A stretch of 64,000 nt of DNA from Cyclobacteriaceae bacterium (GCA_023151255.1 JAKLJG010000008.1:1-64000); one strand, 5' to 3'; counted from the stretch's first letter, positions 24,653 to 35,078 are shown. Notes: generated from the letters alone by a model not told the origin. Made by a program: numbers and translations.

Positions 24653-25606
24653 ATGAACATACTGGTGTTTGTTGAAAGTGCTGACGGAAAGGTGAAAAAG
24701 AATTCACTTGAAGCAGTTGCCTATGCGCACGCCATGGGAGGTAATGTGACTGCGATTGCCTTGGGCAATGTTGATAAAGCTGATTTGGGAAGTCTTGGTA
24801 CCTATGGTGCCAAGAAGGTTCTCCATGCTGCTGATGCGAAATTAAATCAGGGCATCATCCAAGCCTATGCCTCGGTTATCGCCAAGGCCTTTCAGGATGA
24901 GAATGCCGATGTACTTGTGTTAGCCGACTCCTCATTGGGTACACCGGTTGCTGCACGCATAGCTGCTAAGCTTGATGCCAGTCTTGCATCGAATGTGGTT
25001 GCATTGCCCGATACAACGGCCGGCTTTGTTGTTAAACGCAGCATCTTTACAGGTAAGGCCTTTGCCCGTGTTGAATTAACAAAGCCCAAAAAAGTAATTG
25101 GTATAAAAAAGAATGCGGCTGTGGTGTCGCAGGTAGGAAGCCCCTGTGCGGTAACTCCGTATGCCGTGCCTTTGGCTGAAACGGACTTCGCAACAACTAT
25201 TACCTCATCGGAAAAGGCGACAGGCGAAGTGCTGCTTCCTGAAGCAAACATTGTGGTTTCGGGTGGCCGGGGTATGAAGGGCCCTGAACATTGGGGCATG
25301 CTTGAAGAACTTGCTAAAACGCTGCATGCCGCCACCGGTTGCAGTAAACCGGTTTCCGATATGGGGTGGCGCCCACACCATGAACATGTTGGGCAAACAG
25401 GGGTAAAAGTTGCTCCGCAGCTATATATAGCAGTAGGGATTTCCGGGGCCATCCAGCACCTGGCAGGAGTAAACTCTTCAAAATGCATTGTGGTTATTAA
25501 TAAGGATCCGGAAGCGCCATTTTTCAAGGCTGCCGACTATGGAATAGTGGGCGATGCTTTCGATATTTTGCCTAAATTGAATGAAGCAATAAAAGCCGCC
25601 AGGTAA
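24653..25606 (+). CDS. etfA: Electron transfer flavoprotein alpha subunit
   Basis: 317 residues. The C-terminal FAD domain has the ETF-alpha signature: SGGRGMKGPEHW, KPVSDMGWRPHH, a GQTG turn, and LYIAVGISGAIQH followed by an INKDPEAPFF stretch. It binds FAD and pairs with EtfB, the preceding gene. Its stop is two bases before the GTG start of the DUF151 gene, so all three are co-translated. Confidence 0.96.
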   Translation: MNILVFVESADGKVKKNSLEAVAYAHAMGGNVTAIALGNVDKADLGSLGTYGAKKVLHAADAKLNQGIIQAYASVIAKAFQDENADVLVLADSSLGTPVAARIAAKLDASLASNVVALPDTTAGFVVKRSIFTGKAFARVELTKPKKVIGIKKNAAVVSQVGSPCAVTPYAVPLAETDFATTITSSEKATGEVLLPEANIVVSGGRGMKGPEHWGMLEELAKTLHAATGCSKPVSDMGWRPHHEHVGQTGVKVAPQLYIAVGISGAIQHLAGVNSSKCIVVINKDPEAPFFKAADYGIVGDAFDILPKLNEAIKAAR

Positions 25607-25608
25607 TT

Positions 25609-26205
25609 GTGAAGAAAATAAAATTAGAAATACTCGGACTGTCCTCCAGTCAATCGCAAACCGGTTCGTTTGCGCTGGTCCTCGGTGAGGCCGATGGCAA
25701 CCGCAGGCTGCCGATAATTATTGGTATGTTTGAGGCGCAGGCCATCGCCATCGAAATTGAAAAGATAATTCCGAACCGACCCATGACGCACGACTTGTTT
25801 AAGTCGTTTGCCAACAACTTTCATTTTACCGTTGAGGAAATTGTTATTTCTGACCTGAAAGAAGGCGTTTTCTTTGCCAAGATTATTTGTTCAGACGGAC
25901 TTAAGCGTTCTGAAATTGATGCACGTCCTTCGGATGCTATCGCCATCGGCCTGCGCTTTGATTCCCCCATCTTTACCTATGAGAATATCTTGGCTGAGGC
26001 CGGCATCGTGTTAACCGATGAAGCTGAGGAGGAAACGGCAGAACCAAAGCCTCGGGCGCGTGTACGAAAAGATGTTCCCAAAAAAGGCGAGGACATGAAG
26101 AACATGCCTGTTGAGAAATTGAATGAACTACTGAAAGAAGCCATCGAGCGGGAGGATTATGAACGGGCCGCCAAAATCCGTGACGAATTGAGCAAACGCA
26201 ATTAA
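25609..26205 (+). CDS. Bifunctional nuclease family protein (DUF151) with UVR motif
   Basis: 198 residues from GTG 25609, two bases after etfA. The DUF151 domain (about 1-130) contains LPIIIGMFEAQAIAIE and the RPSDAIAIGLR signature. An acidic/basic linker leads to a UvrB/UvrC-type motif at about 165-198 (KLNELLKEAIEREDYERAAK). Related proteins have been reported as nucleases in plants and bacteria; here the activity is inferred from the family. The GTG start is preferred because no ATG lies before the conserved beginning. Confidence 0.92.
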   Translation: MKKIKLEILGLSSSQSQTGSFALVLGEADGNRRLPIIIGMFEAQAIAIEIEKIIPNRPMTHDLFKSFANNFHFTVEEIVISDLKEGVFFAKIICSDGLKRSEIDARPSDAIAIGLRFDSPIFTYENILAEAGIVLTDEAEEETAEPKPRARVRKDVPKKGEDMKNMPVEKLNELLKEAIEREDYERAAKIRDELSKRN

Positions 26206-26265
26206 CCGGCTAAGTCAGGTGAATAGCCTTACATCTTTATTTCAGTTTACAAATCCCTTCCGTTA

Positions 26266-27579
26266 ATGGATTATGTCCGTGGAATCATCGGTTTAATAAT
26301 CATCATCAGCCTGGCTTACCTATTTTCTGCGCAACGTAAGCGCATTGATTGGAGATTGGTTGGTGCCGGCTTAATTCTTCAATTGCTTATTGCTATCCTC
26401 ATTTTTAAAGTGCCTTTTGTGCGGGTGGGATTTGAAAAGGTAGGCAGTGCCTTTGTTAAATTTCTGAGCTTTGCATTGAATGGTGCGCAGTTTCTGTTTG
26501 GCGACCTGGCCAAAAACAGTGATGCGGTTGAGGGCACCCGCCATGGCCTGGGCTTCCTGTTCGCCTTTCAGGCCTTGCCAACCGTAATCTTTTTTTCGGC
26601 TGTTACCGCGGGTTTGTATTACCTGGGGGTACTTCAAAAAATTGTATTCGCCTTTGCATGGATTATGACTAAAACCATGCGCTTATCCGGTGCCGAAAGC
26701 CTTTCGGCTGCAGGTAATATTTTTCTTGGTCAAACCGAAGCGCCCCTGCTGGTGCGTCCCTTTATCAGCAGGATGACCCAATCGGAACTCCACTGCCTGA
26801 TGACGGGCGGCATGGCCACTATTGCCGGCAGCGTAATGGGGGCATACATTACTTTTCTTGGTGGTACCGATCCCGACCAATTGGTAAAGTTTGCAACCTA
26901 TTTGCTCTGTGCATCCATTATGAATGCACCGGCTGCCATTGTGATGTCAAAAATATTTTTGCCCGAAACAGAACCTGAAAAAATTGACAGGACCTTGCAG
27001 GTAAATAAAGAATCCATAGGCGTAAATGTAGTTGATGCCCTGGCAACCGGTGCAGCCGATGGCCTTAAACTGGCATTGAATATTGGGGCTATGCTGCTGG
27101 CATTTATTGCGGTAATCTATGCGCTTAACTGGATACTGGTTGACGGCATCGGCTCATGGACAGGGCTCAATGCCTGGGTGGCCTCATCAACCAATGGCGC
27201 TTTTAGCGGCTTTTCGTTACAATATATTTTTGGCCAGGTATTTCGGTTGTTTGCCTTTGCTATGGGGGTTGACTGGAACGAGACGTTGCACGTGGGAAGT
27301 TTTCTGGGCCAGAAACTGGTTATTAATGAGTTTGTTGCTTACCTGAGCCTGGCTGAAGTGAAAGCAACTGGCGTACTCAGTGAAAAATCATTACTGATTT
27401 CAACATACGCCCTCTGTGGATTTGCCAACTTTAGTTCAATTGCCATACAGATTGGTGGTATTGGCGGCATGGCCCCGGCACGGCAGGCCGATTTATCACG
27501 CCTGGGCTTCCGGGCGCTTATGGCTGCATCCTTGGCCACCATGATGACCGCCACCATCGCAGGCGCCTTATTTAGCTGA
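26266..27579 (+). CDS. Concentrative nucleoside transporter (CNT/NupC family)
   Basis: 437 residues with about ten hydrophobic segments. GQTEAPLLVRPF at about 157-168 is the CNT signature for nucleoside and cation binding, and the MATIAGSVMGAYI and FANFSSIAIQIGG helices are also characteristic. It imports nucleosides with Na+ or H+. Seven bases separate it from the methyltransferase gene downstream. Confidence 0.95.
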   Translation: MDYVRGIIGLIIIISLAYLFSAQRKRIDWRLVGAGLILQLLIAILIFKVPFVRVGFEKVGSAFVKFLSFALNGAQFLFGDLAKNSDAVEGTRHGLGFLFAFQALPTVIFFSAVTAGLYYLGVLQKIVFAFAWIMTKTMRLSGAESLSAAGNIFLGQTEAPLLVRPFISRMTQSELHCLMTGGMATIAGSVMGAYITFLGGTDPDQLVKFATYLLCASIMNAPAAIVMSKIFLPETEPEKIDRTLQVNKESIGVNVVDALATGAADGLKLALNIGAMLLAFIAVIYALNWILVDGIGSWTGLNAWVASSTNGAFSGFSLQYIFGQVFRLFAFAMGVDWNETLHVGSFLGQKLVINEFVAYLSLAEVKATGVLSEKSLLISTYALCGFANFSSIAIQIGGIGGMAPARQADLSRLGFRALMAASLATMMTATIAGALFS

Positions 27580-27585
27580 TAATGT

Positions 27586-28272
27586 ATGCCGCTTTCGGCT
27601 AAAGATTATAAACTTATGGACCACCTCGGTGAGTATATCACCGAACACCGTAAGCAACTTATTGACCAGGTGCTCAATTTGCGCACCCGCCACCTTACCG
27701 TGGTACTTGAAAATATTTACCAATCGCATAATGCAAGCGCGGTTGTGCGCTCGTGCGAGTGCATGGGCTTGCAGGACATCCACATTATTGAAGGAGAAAC
27801 ACCCTATCAGGTTAACAAAAAAGTGCTCAAGGGTTCGTACAAGTGGGTGAATGTGATACGCTATAAATCAAAGAATGTCGAAGCTGTGAAATCTTGCTTC
27901 GATTTACTGAAAGCAAAAGGATATTCAATAGTTATTACCGACCCGGCAGGTAAGGTGCCAGTTCATGAACTTGATCCCACACGAACTAAAACAGCCCTGG
28001 TTTTCGGCAACGAAGATGTTGGTGTTTCGGATTATGCGCGCAACCATGCCGATGATTCTGTGCGGATACCCATGTATGGATTTACCGAAAGCATGAATAT
28101 TTCGGTGAGTGTAGCTATCTGTCTGAATGTATTGATGGCCAAATTAAGAGCTATAGACTGGAAGTACGGATTAACACCCGATGAACGTGATGAATTAAAA
28201 CTGGCCTGGTACCGCAAAATAGTAAAGCGATCCGATTTGATTGAAAAACGTTTTTTACTGTCAATTGCGTAA
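27586..28272 (+). CDS. trmH: TrmH/SpoU family RNA 2'-O-methyltransferase
   Basis: 228 residues with the SPOUT knot motifs. NIYQSHNASAVVRSCE is motif 1 with the catalytic Arg, ALVFGNEDVGVS is motif 2, and IPMYGFTESMNISVSVAI is motif 3. The C-terminal Trp/Lys-rich extension and length suit tRNA (Gm18) methyltransferase TrmH. A close 23S rRNA methyltransferase cannot be excluded, so the symbol is tentative. Confidence 0.9.
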   Translation: MPLSAKDYKLMDHLGEYITEHRKQLIDQVLNLRTRHLTVVLENIYQSHNASAVVRSCECMGLQDIHIIEGETPYQVNKKVLKGSYKWVNVIRYKSKNVEAVKSCFDLLKAKGYSIVITDPAGKVPVHELDPTRTKTALVFGNEDVGVSDYARNHADDSVRIPMYGFTESMNISVSVAICLNVLMAKLRAIDWKYGLTPDERDELKLAWYRKIVKRSDLIEKRFLLSIA

Positions 28273-28301
28273 TTTTACAGCGTTGGGTTTAATCAAGAAG
28301 T

Positions 28302-28946
28302 ATGAAGTGGGCCAGGCGCACGCTTATTTTTTTATTGCTTACGGTTGTTTTATTTTTTTTAGGGTCCAATATCTGGATAGTTAAAAGTACTGAGCACAAC
28401 GTCTTTTCCGATTCGTCCAGGTTGCCCGACCACCGGGTTGCCCTAGTGTTGGGTACCAGCCATAAATTAGTGGGTGGCAAGCCGAATCCCTTTTTTGAAA
28501 AGCGAATGGATACCGCGGCCGGATTATTTAAAGAAGGAAAGATTGATCAGTTTCTGCTTAGCGGTGATAACCGGACAAAATTTTATAACGAGCCCAATGA
28601 AATGCGCAAGGCGCTTATCGCCCGTGGTGTACCGGCTTCGGCCATTACGTTGGATTATGCCGGCCTTCGTACACTCGATTCGGTAGTAAGAAGCAAAGAA
28701 ATTTTCGGGCAAAATCAGATTACCATTATTACACAACCTTTTCATAGCTACCGGGCGCTGTTTATCAGTAAGTTCTATGGCATTGAAGCAGTTGCCATGG
28801 TGGCCGATGAGCCTAATGCTGAATCTTCATTAAAAGTGCGCATTCGCGAATACTTTGCCCGGGCCAAAGCCGTTTTGGATCTGTATATCCTTAAAACTGA
28901 ACCGCGCTTCATGGGCGAAAAAGAGTCGATGCAGCAATCCGGGTAA
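28302..28946 (+). CDS. sanA: SanA/YdcF (DUF218) family membrane protein
   Basis: 214 residues. One N-terminal transmembrane helix (about 7-24) leads to a periplasmic DUF218 domain. VALVLGTSHKLVGGKPNPFF, LLSGDN and a PFHSYRALFIS segment are typical of SanA, linked in enterobacteria to envelope permeability to vancomycin at high temperature. The biochemical reaction is unknown. The gene lies 29 bases after trmH on the same strand. Confidence 0.88.
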   Translation: MKWARRTLIFLLLTVVLFFLGSNIWIVKSTEHNVFSDSSRLPDHRVALVLGTSHKLVGGKPNPFFEKRMDTAAGLFKEGKIDQFLLSGDNRTKFYNEPNEMRKALIARGVPASAITLDYAGLRTLDSVVRSKEIFGQNQITIITQPFHSYRALFISKFYGIEAVAMVADEPNAESSLKVRIREYFARAKAVLDLYILKTEPRFMGEKESMQQSG

Positions 28947-28976
28947 ACCAACCGCATGACCTCACTGGATAATCCT

Positions 28977-28984
28977 TATTTTTG
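28977..28984 (+). promoter_or_regulatory. Candidate -7 promoter element before the DUF5686 gene
   Basis: TATTTTTG matches TAnnTTTG exactly. It lies 30 bases before ATG 29015, in the short gap after sanA. No -33 partner was found. Confidence 0.35.
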
Positions 28985-29014
28985 TGTTTTAACTGATTGA
29001 TTTTGCCTGCCAGG

Positions 29015-31501
29015 ATGACGTTTGTGAAGGTTTCAGTCTTTCTGTTGTGTTGTTTGCCCCTTATTTTACCCGCTCAGGTTACTACGGTTAAAGGCAAAGT
29101 TACGGATGTGACTACCGGGGATCCGATTCCCTTTGTGAACATTGTTTTTAAGGGAACCAGCATCGGCACCACCACTGACTTTGATGGTAATTACACCCTC
29201 ACAACTCCAAACCCTACCGATTCGCTGCTGGCCTCCTACATCGGATACAGAGCCCGCGTAAAGCCGGTACAGCGGGGTGTTACACAAACTATCAATTTTC
29301 AATTAGAGGAGGAAGTTACCCGCCTGCGCGATGTGGTTATACTAGCTGGTGAGAACCCGGCCTTTGAGATTTTACGGAACGTTATCAGAAATAAAGATCG
29401 AAATGACAAACGCAATCTTTCAGCTTATGAGTATGATACCTACTCGAAAATTGAGATAGACATTGATAACATGACGGATAAATTCCGTAAGAAGAAAATT
29501 ATAACCCAGATAACCCAGGTGCTCGACAGCGTAGCCGTTATTGCCGGTGAAGACGGAAAACCAATTTTGCCTGTCTTTATTTCGGAAAGTGTATCACGAT
29601 TTTATTACCGCAATAATCCTGAGTTGAAGTTGGAAAATATCAGGGACACTAAAATCAGCGGCCTCGGTTTTGAAGATGGCTCGCTAACCAGCCAACTTAT
29701 CGGCCCCACTTTTCAGGAATACAATTTTTACCGCAACTGGCTTACCATTTTGGAGAAGGATTTTGTATCGCCCATTGCTGACGGTTGGCGGCTGTACTAT
29801 GAATATGACCTGATAGATAGCCTTTATGTTGGTGATCATTATTGCTATCGCATCGACTTTTTTCCCAAAAGCCCCCAGGCTCTTGCTTTTACCGGCTCGA
29901 TGTGGATTACAAAAAAAGAATTTGCTATCCGCCAAATTGAAGCAACCATCGGTAAACAGGCTAACCTTAATTTTATTGAGAAGATAAAAATACAGCAGGA
30001 GTTGCTGCCCACCGAAGCAGGCCCGTGGCTCCCGGTTAAAAACAGGGTACTCATTAACGTAGGCCAGGTGCGTGACGACTGGGCCGGTATGCTTGCCAAA
30101 TTCTATACTTCCAACCGCGACTTTGTTATCAATCAACCAAAACCTCCAAAATTCTACGAAAAGCAAATCCTGCTTGAGGAAGATTACATCCTTAATCAGT
30201 ATAATGACGAATACTGGAGTAAACTGCGTCATGAACCTCTTACGGAAACAGAGAAGAATGTATATCAAATGATTGATACGTTGACAAACATTCCTGTAGT
30301 TCGAACATATGTTGACATCGTTAAAATCATTATCAACGGGTATAAAAAAGTTGGTAAAGTTGATATCGGCCCGTACCTCAGCCTGATGGCGCTGAATAAC
30401 ATTGAAGGCATTCGTATCCAATCGGGCTTTAAAACAAACTATCATTTCAGCCGGCAATGGGAGTTTGGCGCTCAACTTGGCTACGGATTTCGGGATGAAC
30501 GTGTTAAATATTCAGCCTTTGTACGGAACATTCTTGACCGAAAACGTTGGACGACTGTCGGCATCAGGGTTCGCCATGACTTGGGCCGTGTAGGTATTGA
30601 TGATGAAAACCTGGCCGATGATTACCTGTTCCTGGCGGCTTCGCGGTTCGGTATTTTCCGAAGGGGTTTTTATTTCGATGAATACCGGTTTAATTTCCAA
30701 CGCGAACTGGTTAAAGGGTTTTCTCAACGCCTAGCCTTTCGCTACAATACCTTTAAACCCGTTTTCGATTTCGGTTACTATACCATGCCGGGCGATGTAA
30801 ATTCGCTGGCCACTACATTTCAGCGGGCCGAAATTGTGCTTGAATCACGCCTGTCGCGCGATGAGCTTTTCTTGCAATATGATAACGAACGTGTTAGCCT
30901 GGGCCCTCAGAAGTGGCCCATCATCACCTTCCGGTACAGCCGGGGACTTAAAGGACTTTGGGGTAGTGATTTTGAATACGACAAATTCCGCCTGACGGTT
31001 GTTAAACGATTGCCCATGGGCCCGCTGGGTACAGCCCGGTTAACCCTCACCGGTGAATACACCGATGATGTGTTGCCCTATCCGCTGCTTTCGCTTCATA
31101 TCGGTAACGAAACACCTTTTTACACCGATATTATTTACAGTTTAATGAACTTTGGCGAATTCTTCAGCGACCAGTTTGTTTCACTCCAATACCGCCAACA
31201 CTTTGAGGGCTTTATTCTTAACAGGATACCTCTTATGCGCAGGCTGCACTGGCGATTAACCGGCTTGGCCAATGTTATCTACGGTAACCTCAGTGAGGAG
31301 AACCTGGCCATCAGTAATCCCCTTCCGTTTCCCCCGGGTAACAACAACATTACCTGGAAGCGACCCTATGTTGAACTGGGCTATGGCGTTGAAAATATTT
31401 TTCGGTTTCTTCGGGTTGATTTCGTACACCGGTTAACCTACCTCGAAAACGACCGGGCCCGCAAGTTTGGTGTTTTATTTACCGCTCAGTTTAAACTGTG
31501 A
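29015..31501 (+). CDS. DUF5686 outer-membrane protein with carboxypeptidase-regulatory-like domain
   Basis: 828 residues from ATG 29015; a TTG six codons earlier is possible but gives a worse signal peptide. Signal peptide about 1-20 (ending LPAQ). Residues about 22-105 are a CarboxypepD_reg-like beta sandwich ([19 protein letters not shown], then IGYRA). The rest is DUF5686, a large domain ending in beta-barrel strands and a terminal F-x-L-style end (FTAQFKL). Such proteins sit in the outer membrane of Bacteroidota; the role is unknown. A hairpin overlaps the stop. Confidence 0.9.
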   Translation: MTFVKVSVFLLCCLPLILPAQVTTVKGKVTDVTTGDPIPFVNIVFKGTSIGTTTDFDGNYTLTTPNPTDSLLASYIGYRARVKPVQRGVTQTINFQLEEEVTRLRDVVILAGENPAFEILRNVIRNKDRNDKRNLSAYEYDTYSKIEIDIDNMTDKFRKKKIITQITQVLDSVAVIAGEDGKPILPVFISESVSRFYYRNNPELKLENIRDTKISGLGFEDGSLTSQLIGPTFQEYNFYRNWLTILEKDFVSPIADGWRLYYEYDLIDSLYVGDHYCYRIDFFPKSPQALAFTGSMWITKKEFAIRQIEATIGKQANLNFIEKIKIQQELLPTEAGPWLPVKNRVLINVGQVRDDWAGMLAKFYTSNRDFVINQPKPPKFYEKQILLEEDYILNQYNDEYWSKLRHEPLTETEKNVYQMIDTLTNIPVVRTYVDIVKIIINGYKKVGKVDIGPYLSLMALNNIEGIRIQSGFKTNYHFSRQWEFGAQLGYGFRDERVKYSAFVRNILDRKRWTTVGIRVRHDLGRVGIDDENLADDYLFLAASRFGIFRRGFYFDEYRFNFQRELVKGFSQRLAFRYNTFKPVFDFGYYTMPGDVNSLATTFQRAEIVLESRLSRDELFLQYDNERVSLGPQKWPIITFRYSRGLKGLWGSDFEYDKFRLTVVKRLPMGPLGTARLTLTGEYTDDVLPYPLLSLHIGNETPFYTDIIYSLMNFGEFFSDQFVSLQYRQHFEGFILNRIPLMRRLHWRLTGLANVIYGNLSEENLAISNPLPFPPGNNNITWKRPYVELGYGVENIFRFLRVDFVHRLTYLENDRARKFGVLFTAQFKL

Positions 31502-31519
31502 TTGGCCGGCTGATCACAG
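31496..31519 (+). terminator. Perfect hairpin without T-tract after the DUF5686 gene
   Basis: CTGTGAT at 31496-31502 pairs perfectly with ATCACAG at 31513-31519 across a ten-base loop. It covers the DUF5686 stop codon and lies just before the thrS promoter element. There is no following T run, so termination is uncertain; a palindromic protein-binding site is an alternative. Confidence 0.3.
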
Positions 31520-31528
31520 AATCTCCGC

Positions 31529-31536
31529 TATATTTG
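31529..31536 (+). promoter_or_regulatory. Candidate -7 promoter element of thrS
   Basis: TATATTTG matches TAnnTTTG exactly and ends 23 bases before the thrS ATG at 31560. The nearest upstream TTG (31502-31504) is 24 bases away, a little longer than the usual spacing. Confidence 0.45.
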
Positions 31537-31559
31537 CTCAACTTTTTAAGTGCTGTATA

Positions 31560-33494
31560 ATGAATGTGAAGATTAGTTTGCCGGATGGAAGCATTCGTGA
31601 GTTTTCCACCGGTATAAAAGGGATTGAAATAGCCCGAAGCATCAGTGAAGGCCTTGCCCGCAATGCGCTGGCCATTGAAGTAAATGGAGAAATCAGGGAT
31701 TTAGAGCGGCCTATCTCTGCTGATGCGTCTGTTAAAATACTTACATGGAATGATGCCGGAGGAAAGTATGCCTTCTGGCATTCATCGGCCCACCTGATGG
31801 CCGAGGCGCTGGAAGCCCTATATCCCGGTGTAAAGTTTGGAATCGGCCCGCCTATTGAAAACGGTTTTTATTACGATGTTGATTTGGGCGACAGGCCGTT
31901 TGGTGATGCCGAACTTGCTGCAGTTGAGGCCAAGATGAAAGAACTGGCTAAAGCTGAAAGCCGGTTTTTAAGACGGGAGGTAAGCAAGGCTGAGGCACTC
32001 GATTATTTCGGAAAGAAAAACGATCCTTACAAAATTGAACTTATAACCGATTTACAGGATGGCACCATAACCTTTTACCAGCAGGGCAATTTTGTTGATT
32101 TATGCAAAGGTCCGCATATACCACACACTGGTTTCATAAAGGCCATTAAATTACTGAACGTTGCCGGGGCCTATTGGCGCGGTAACGAGAAGAACAAGAT
32201 GCTCACCCGCATCTACGGCATTACATTTCCTAAGCAAAAAGAGCTTGATGATTACCTGACGCTGCTCGAAGAGGCTAAAAAGCGTGATCATCGGAAACTC
32301 GGTAAAGAACTTGAACTATTCACCTTCTCCGATAAAGTAGGGCAGGGGTTGCCGCTATGGCTGCCGAAAGGCACCATTCTTCGCGAGCGGCTTGAACAAT
32401 TTATGAGGCGCGCCCAGGTAAAGGCCGGGTACGACCCCGTAGTTACCCCACATATCGGCAGTAAAGCCCTTTACGTAACATCCGGTCATTACGAAAAATA
32501 TGGTAAAGATTCTTTTCAGCCTATCCACACGCCTGATGAGAATGAAGAGTTTTTACTTAAACCAATGAACTGCCCGCATCACTGCGAAATATATAAGTCA
32601 AAACCACGTTCATACCGCGATTTACCCATTCGCCTGGCCGAGTTCGGAACGGTTTATCGCTATGAACAAAGCGGTGAGCTACACGGACTAACACGGGTGC
32701 GCGGATTTACGCAGGATGATGCCCATATCTTTTGCCGACCCGACCAGGTTAAAGAGGAATTTATTAAGGTGATAGACCTTGTGCTTCATGTATTCAATTC
32801 GTTGGGCTTTGAAAACTACACCGCACAGGTTTCATTGCGCGACCCCGCCAACAAAGAGAAATACATTGGTGCCGATGAATTGTGGGACAGGGCCGAGCGC
32901 GAAATTCAGGAAGCTGCCGATGAGCGGGGCCTTAAGACTGTAGCCGTAAAAGGCGAAGCCGCCTTCTATGGCCCCAAACTTGACTTTATGGTTAAAGATG
33001 CCCTGGGCCGGAGTTGGCAACTGGGCACCATCCAGGTTGATTACCAATTACCACAGCGTTTTGAACTCGAGTATGTTGGTGCCGATAATCAACGGCACCG
33101 GCCGGTAATGATTCATCGGGCTCCGTTTGGTTCGTTGGAGCGGTTTGTGGCCGTATTGATTGAACATTGTGCCGGTAATTTCCCGCTTTGGTTGTCACCG
33201 GAACAAGTGGCAGTTTTGCCGATTTCTGAGCGTTTTAACGATTATGCAGCACTTGTAATAAATACACTTAAAGACCTCGATATCAGGGGCTTTGTGGACG
33301 ATCGGGATGAAAAGATTGGCCGTAAAATTCGTGATGCAGAGGTGAAGAAAATACCCTATATGCTTATCGTTGGTGAGCGTGAATCGGCTGAGAAAACTGT
33401 TTCGGTGCGCAGGCACGGACAGGGCGATAAAGGCAGTATTTCACTTACTGATTTTGTAAGCCATTTCCGCACGGAGGCTGCCTCCCCGATATGA
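31560..33494 (+). CDS. thrS: Threonyl-tRNA synthetase
   Basis: 644 residues from ATG 31560. The open frame extends to 31467, but that part overlaps the previous gene and lies upstream of the conserved [10 protein letters not shown] start. Domain order: TGS (1-60), the editing/second additional domain with [11 protein letters not shown] and [10 protein letters not shown], the class II core with [10 protein letters not shown] and the [13 protein letters not shown] motif, then the anticodon-binding domain. It charges tRNA-Thr in the cytoplasm. It precedes infC-rpmI-rplT, a common order. Confidence 0.97.
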   Translation: MNVKISLPDGSIREFSTGIKGIEIARSISEGLARNALAIEVNGEIRDLERPISADASVKILTWNDAGGKYAFWHSSAHLMAEALEALYPGVKFGIGPPIENGFYYDVDLGDRPFGDAELAAVEAKMKELAKAESRFLRREVSKAEALDYFGKKNDPYKIELITDLQDGTITFYQQGNFVDLCKGPHIPHTGFIKAIKLLNVAGAYWRGNEKNKMLTRIYGITFPKQKELDDYLTLLEEAKKRDHRKLGKELELFTFSDKVGQGLPLWLPKGTILRERLEQFMRRAQVKAGYDPVVTPHIGSKALYVTSGHYEKYGKDSFQPIHTPDENEEFLLKPMNCPHHCEIYKSKPRSYRDLPIRLAEFGTVYRYEQSGELHGLTRVRGFTQDDAHIFCRPDQVKEEFIKVIDLVLHVFNSLGFENYTAQVSLRDPANKEKYIGADELWDRAEREIQEAADERGLKTVAVKGEAAFYGPKLDFMVKDALGRSWQLGTIQVDYQLPQRFELEYVGADNQRHRPVMIHRAPFGSLERFVAVLIEHCAGNFPLWLSPEQVAVLPISERFNDYAALVINTLKDLDIRGFVDDRDEKIGRKIRDAEVKKIPYMLIVGERESAEKTVSVRRHGQGDKGSISLTDFVSHFRTEAASPI

Positions 33495-33555
33495 TAAAGA
33501 GGTGGCGTCTTAAATTTGAATTGCGCATTTTGATTCTTGCAGAATATGCCGATAT

Positions 33556-34200
33556 TTGCAGCCTTTCCTGATAAACCGGCATGATAGCATAGGATTCTAT
33601 CAGGACATTGTTGGATTTAAACAAAGAGACCGTATCATAAACCAAACAAACAGACCCTTCTTTCGGAGGGGGCCCCAGCGGCCGGAAGAGCCCTACCGCA
33701 TTAACGAAAGAATTACCGCGCCCAGGGTGCGGTTGGTTGGCGAAAACGTTAAAGTAGATGTGTACCCCGTACGGGAGGCGCTACGCATCGCACAGGAGCA
33801 GGGTTTGGATCTGGTGGAAATTTCACCCAATGCCGACCCGCCCGTTTGTAAGGTTGTTGATTACTCAAAGTTTAAATACGAACAGAAAAAGAAACAGAAG
33901 GAGATCAAATCGAAGGCCGTTAAGGTTGTTGTTAAGGAGATTCGGTTTGGCCCTAATACGGAAGAGCATGACTTTAACTTTAAGTTGAAGCATGCGATGA
34001 ATTTTTTGCAGGAGGGTGCCAAAGTAAAGGCAACTGTATTTTTCCCAGGCCGTACCATTGTGTACAAGGAACGCGGGGAGATTCTGTTGCTCAAGTTTGC
34101 TCAGGCCCTTGAAGAAGTTGGTAAAGTAGAACAAATGCCAAAACTGGAGGGTAAGCGAATGTCCATGTTCATTCAGCCCAAAGGAAAGGGAAGTAAATAA
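33556..34200 (+). CDS. infC: Translation initiation factor IF-3, non-AUG start
   Basis: Up to 214 residues. The conserved protein begins at about residue 45 ([20 protein letters not shown]) and contains the linker and C-domain ([27 protein letters not shown]). No ATG lies in frame before this region. Coordinates here use TTG 33556, but that TTG sits in a likely promoter region, so the true start is probably downstream: ATT 33607, or ATC/ATA at 33634-33639. IF-3 genes of other bacteria start with AUU, which lets IF-3 repress its own translation. Nine bases separate it from rpmI. Confidence 0.93.
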   Translation: MQPFLINRHDSIGFYQDIVGFKQRDRIINQTNRPFFRRGPQRPEEPYRINERITAPRVRLVGENVKVDVYPVREALRIAQEQGLDLVEISPNADPPVCKVVDYSKFKYEQKKKQKEIKSKAVKVVVKEIRFGPNTEEHDFNFKLKHAMNFLQEGAKVKATVFFPGRTIVYKERGEILLLKFAQALEEVGKVEQMPKLEGKRMSMFIQPKGKGSK

Positions 34201-34209
34201 GGACGAACA

Positions 34210-34410
34210 ATGCCGAAAGTAAAAACCAAATCAGGAGCTAAGAAACGGTTTAAAGTTACCGGTACCGGTAAAATCAAGCACAAGCGTGCTTATAAAAACC
34301 ATATTCTTACTAAAAAGGAAACAAAACAAAAGCGCAGGCTCACAAAAAAGGCTGTGGTGAAAGCCACCGATGTAGTCAACATCAAGCCCATGCTGCCGTA
34401 CGCTTTTTAA
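34210..34410 (+). CDS. rpmI: 50S ribosomal protein L35
   Basis: 66 residues, highly basic, beginning [20 protein letters not shown] and containing the [10 protein letters not shown] segment of L35. Standard length. It lies between infC and rplT. Confidence 0.97.
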   Translation: MPKVKTKSGAKKRFKVTGTGKIKHKRAYKNHILTKKETKQKRRLTKKAVVKATDVVNIKPMLPYAF

Positions 34411-34446
34411 AATATCCTATAATAGGGATGGTTCCATGTTAAACCC

Positions 34447-34490
34447 GGTTGCAGTGCTTAAGCATCACGCCTGCGTGGTCGCCTTCAACC
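34447..34490 (+). promoter_or_regulatory. Candidate L20-responsive leader between rpmI and rplT
   Basis: GGTTG at 34447-34451 can pair with CAACC at 34486-34490, enclosing two hairpins: TGC-TTAA-GCA (34455-34464) and CACG-CCTG-CGTG (34466-34477). The element would end 17 bases before the rplT ATG. L20 is known to repress its own operon by binding mRNA in other phyla. The structure is read by eye; no covariation is available. Confidence 0.3.
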
Positions 34491-34507
34491 AAAAACTGTA
34501 ATGTAAA

Positions 34508-34852
34508 ATGCCAAGATCAGTCAACAATGTTGCATCGCGCGCCAAGCGCAAGCGCATCCTTAAAAAAGCCAAAGGATATTTTGGCCGCAAGAAAAATGTG
34601 TGGACGGTAGCGAAGAATGCTATCGAAAAAGGTCTCGTGTATGCCTACCGCGACCGCAAACAGAAGAAGAGAGAGTTTCGTAACCTGTGGATTGCCCGTA
34701 TCAATGCAGGTGTGCGCCAGCATAACATGTCGTACTCAGAATTTATGGGTAAACTCAAGAAATCAGGGATCGAACTTAACCGAAAAGTACTGGCCGACCT
34801 GGCCATGAATCACCCCGAGGCCTTTGAGGCCGTGGTAAAAAAAGTTAAGTAA
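34508..34852 (+). CDS. rplT: 50S ribosomal protein L20
   Basis: 114 residues. [20 protein letters not shown] with [10 protein letters not shown] and the later [13 protein letters not shown] segment is L20. It binds 23S rRNA early in 50S assembly. Standard length. An intrinsic terminator lies four bases after the stop. Confidence 0.97.
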   Translation: MPRSVNNVASRAKRKRILKKAKGYFGRKKNVWTVAKNAIEKGLVYAYRDRKQKKREFRNLWIARINAGVRQHNMSYSEFMGKLKKSGIELNRKVLADLAMNHPEAFEAVVKKVK

Positions 34853-34856
34853 AACC

Positions 34857-34880
34857 AGGGGGCTCAGGCCCCCTTTTTTT
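34857..34880 (+). terminator. Intrinsic terminator of infC-rpmI-rplT
   Basis: AGGGGGC (34857-34863) and GCCCCCT (34868-34874) flank a four-base TCAG loop, followed by T residues to 34880. A strong GC stem with a T tract directly after rplT. Confidence 0.93.
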
Positions 34881-34883
34881 GTC

Positions 34884-35072
34884 ATGAATCGCGCTCATAA
34901 ATTGTTTGTTCTTGGGGCCATCGTTTTTATTGCAGCACTGCTTTATGCCAGCTATGACATAGCAACCCGCACTACCTTTCCGGGCTCAAAACCGCAGCTA
35001 AAGGAGCGGATTAAGGATAAATTGAATTTAAGCGACACGAGCCAACGGGATACCATAATTAAAAAGCCTTAA
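34884..35072 (+). CDS. Small single-pass membrane protein, unknown function
   Basis: 62 residues: a hydrophobic helix at about 7-24 (LFVLGAIVFIAALLYASY), then a charged tail with KERIKDKLN. The ATG is four bases after the rplT terminator, so it would need read-through or a promoter inside the terminator region; none was seen. Coding is plausible because of the clean transmembrane pattern, but it has no recognisable family. Confidence 0.5.
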   Translation: MNRAHKLFVLGAIVFIAALLYASYDIATRTTFPGSKPQLKERIKDKLNLSDTSQRDTIIKKP

Positions 35073-35078
35073 AATCCG

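Noticed and set aside
24892-25527. 211-codon minus-strand frame inside etfA
   Set aside because: Shadow of etfA, with Ser/Ala/Thr-rich composition typical of antisense frames.
29684-30475. 263-codon minus-strand frame inside the DUF5686 gene
   Set aside because: It is a shadow of a well-supported gene and shows no domain or signal.
31502-31559. T-box or other riboswitch before thrS
   Set aside because: The leader is too short for a T-box and no T-box sequence was seen.
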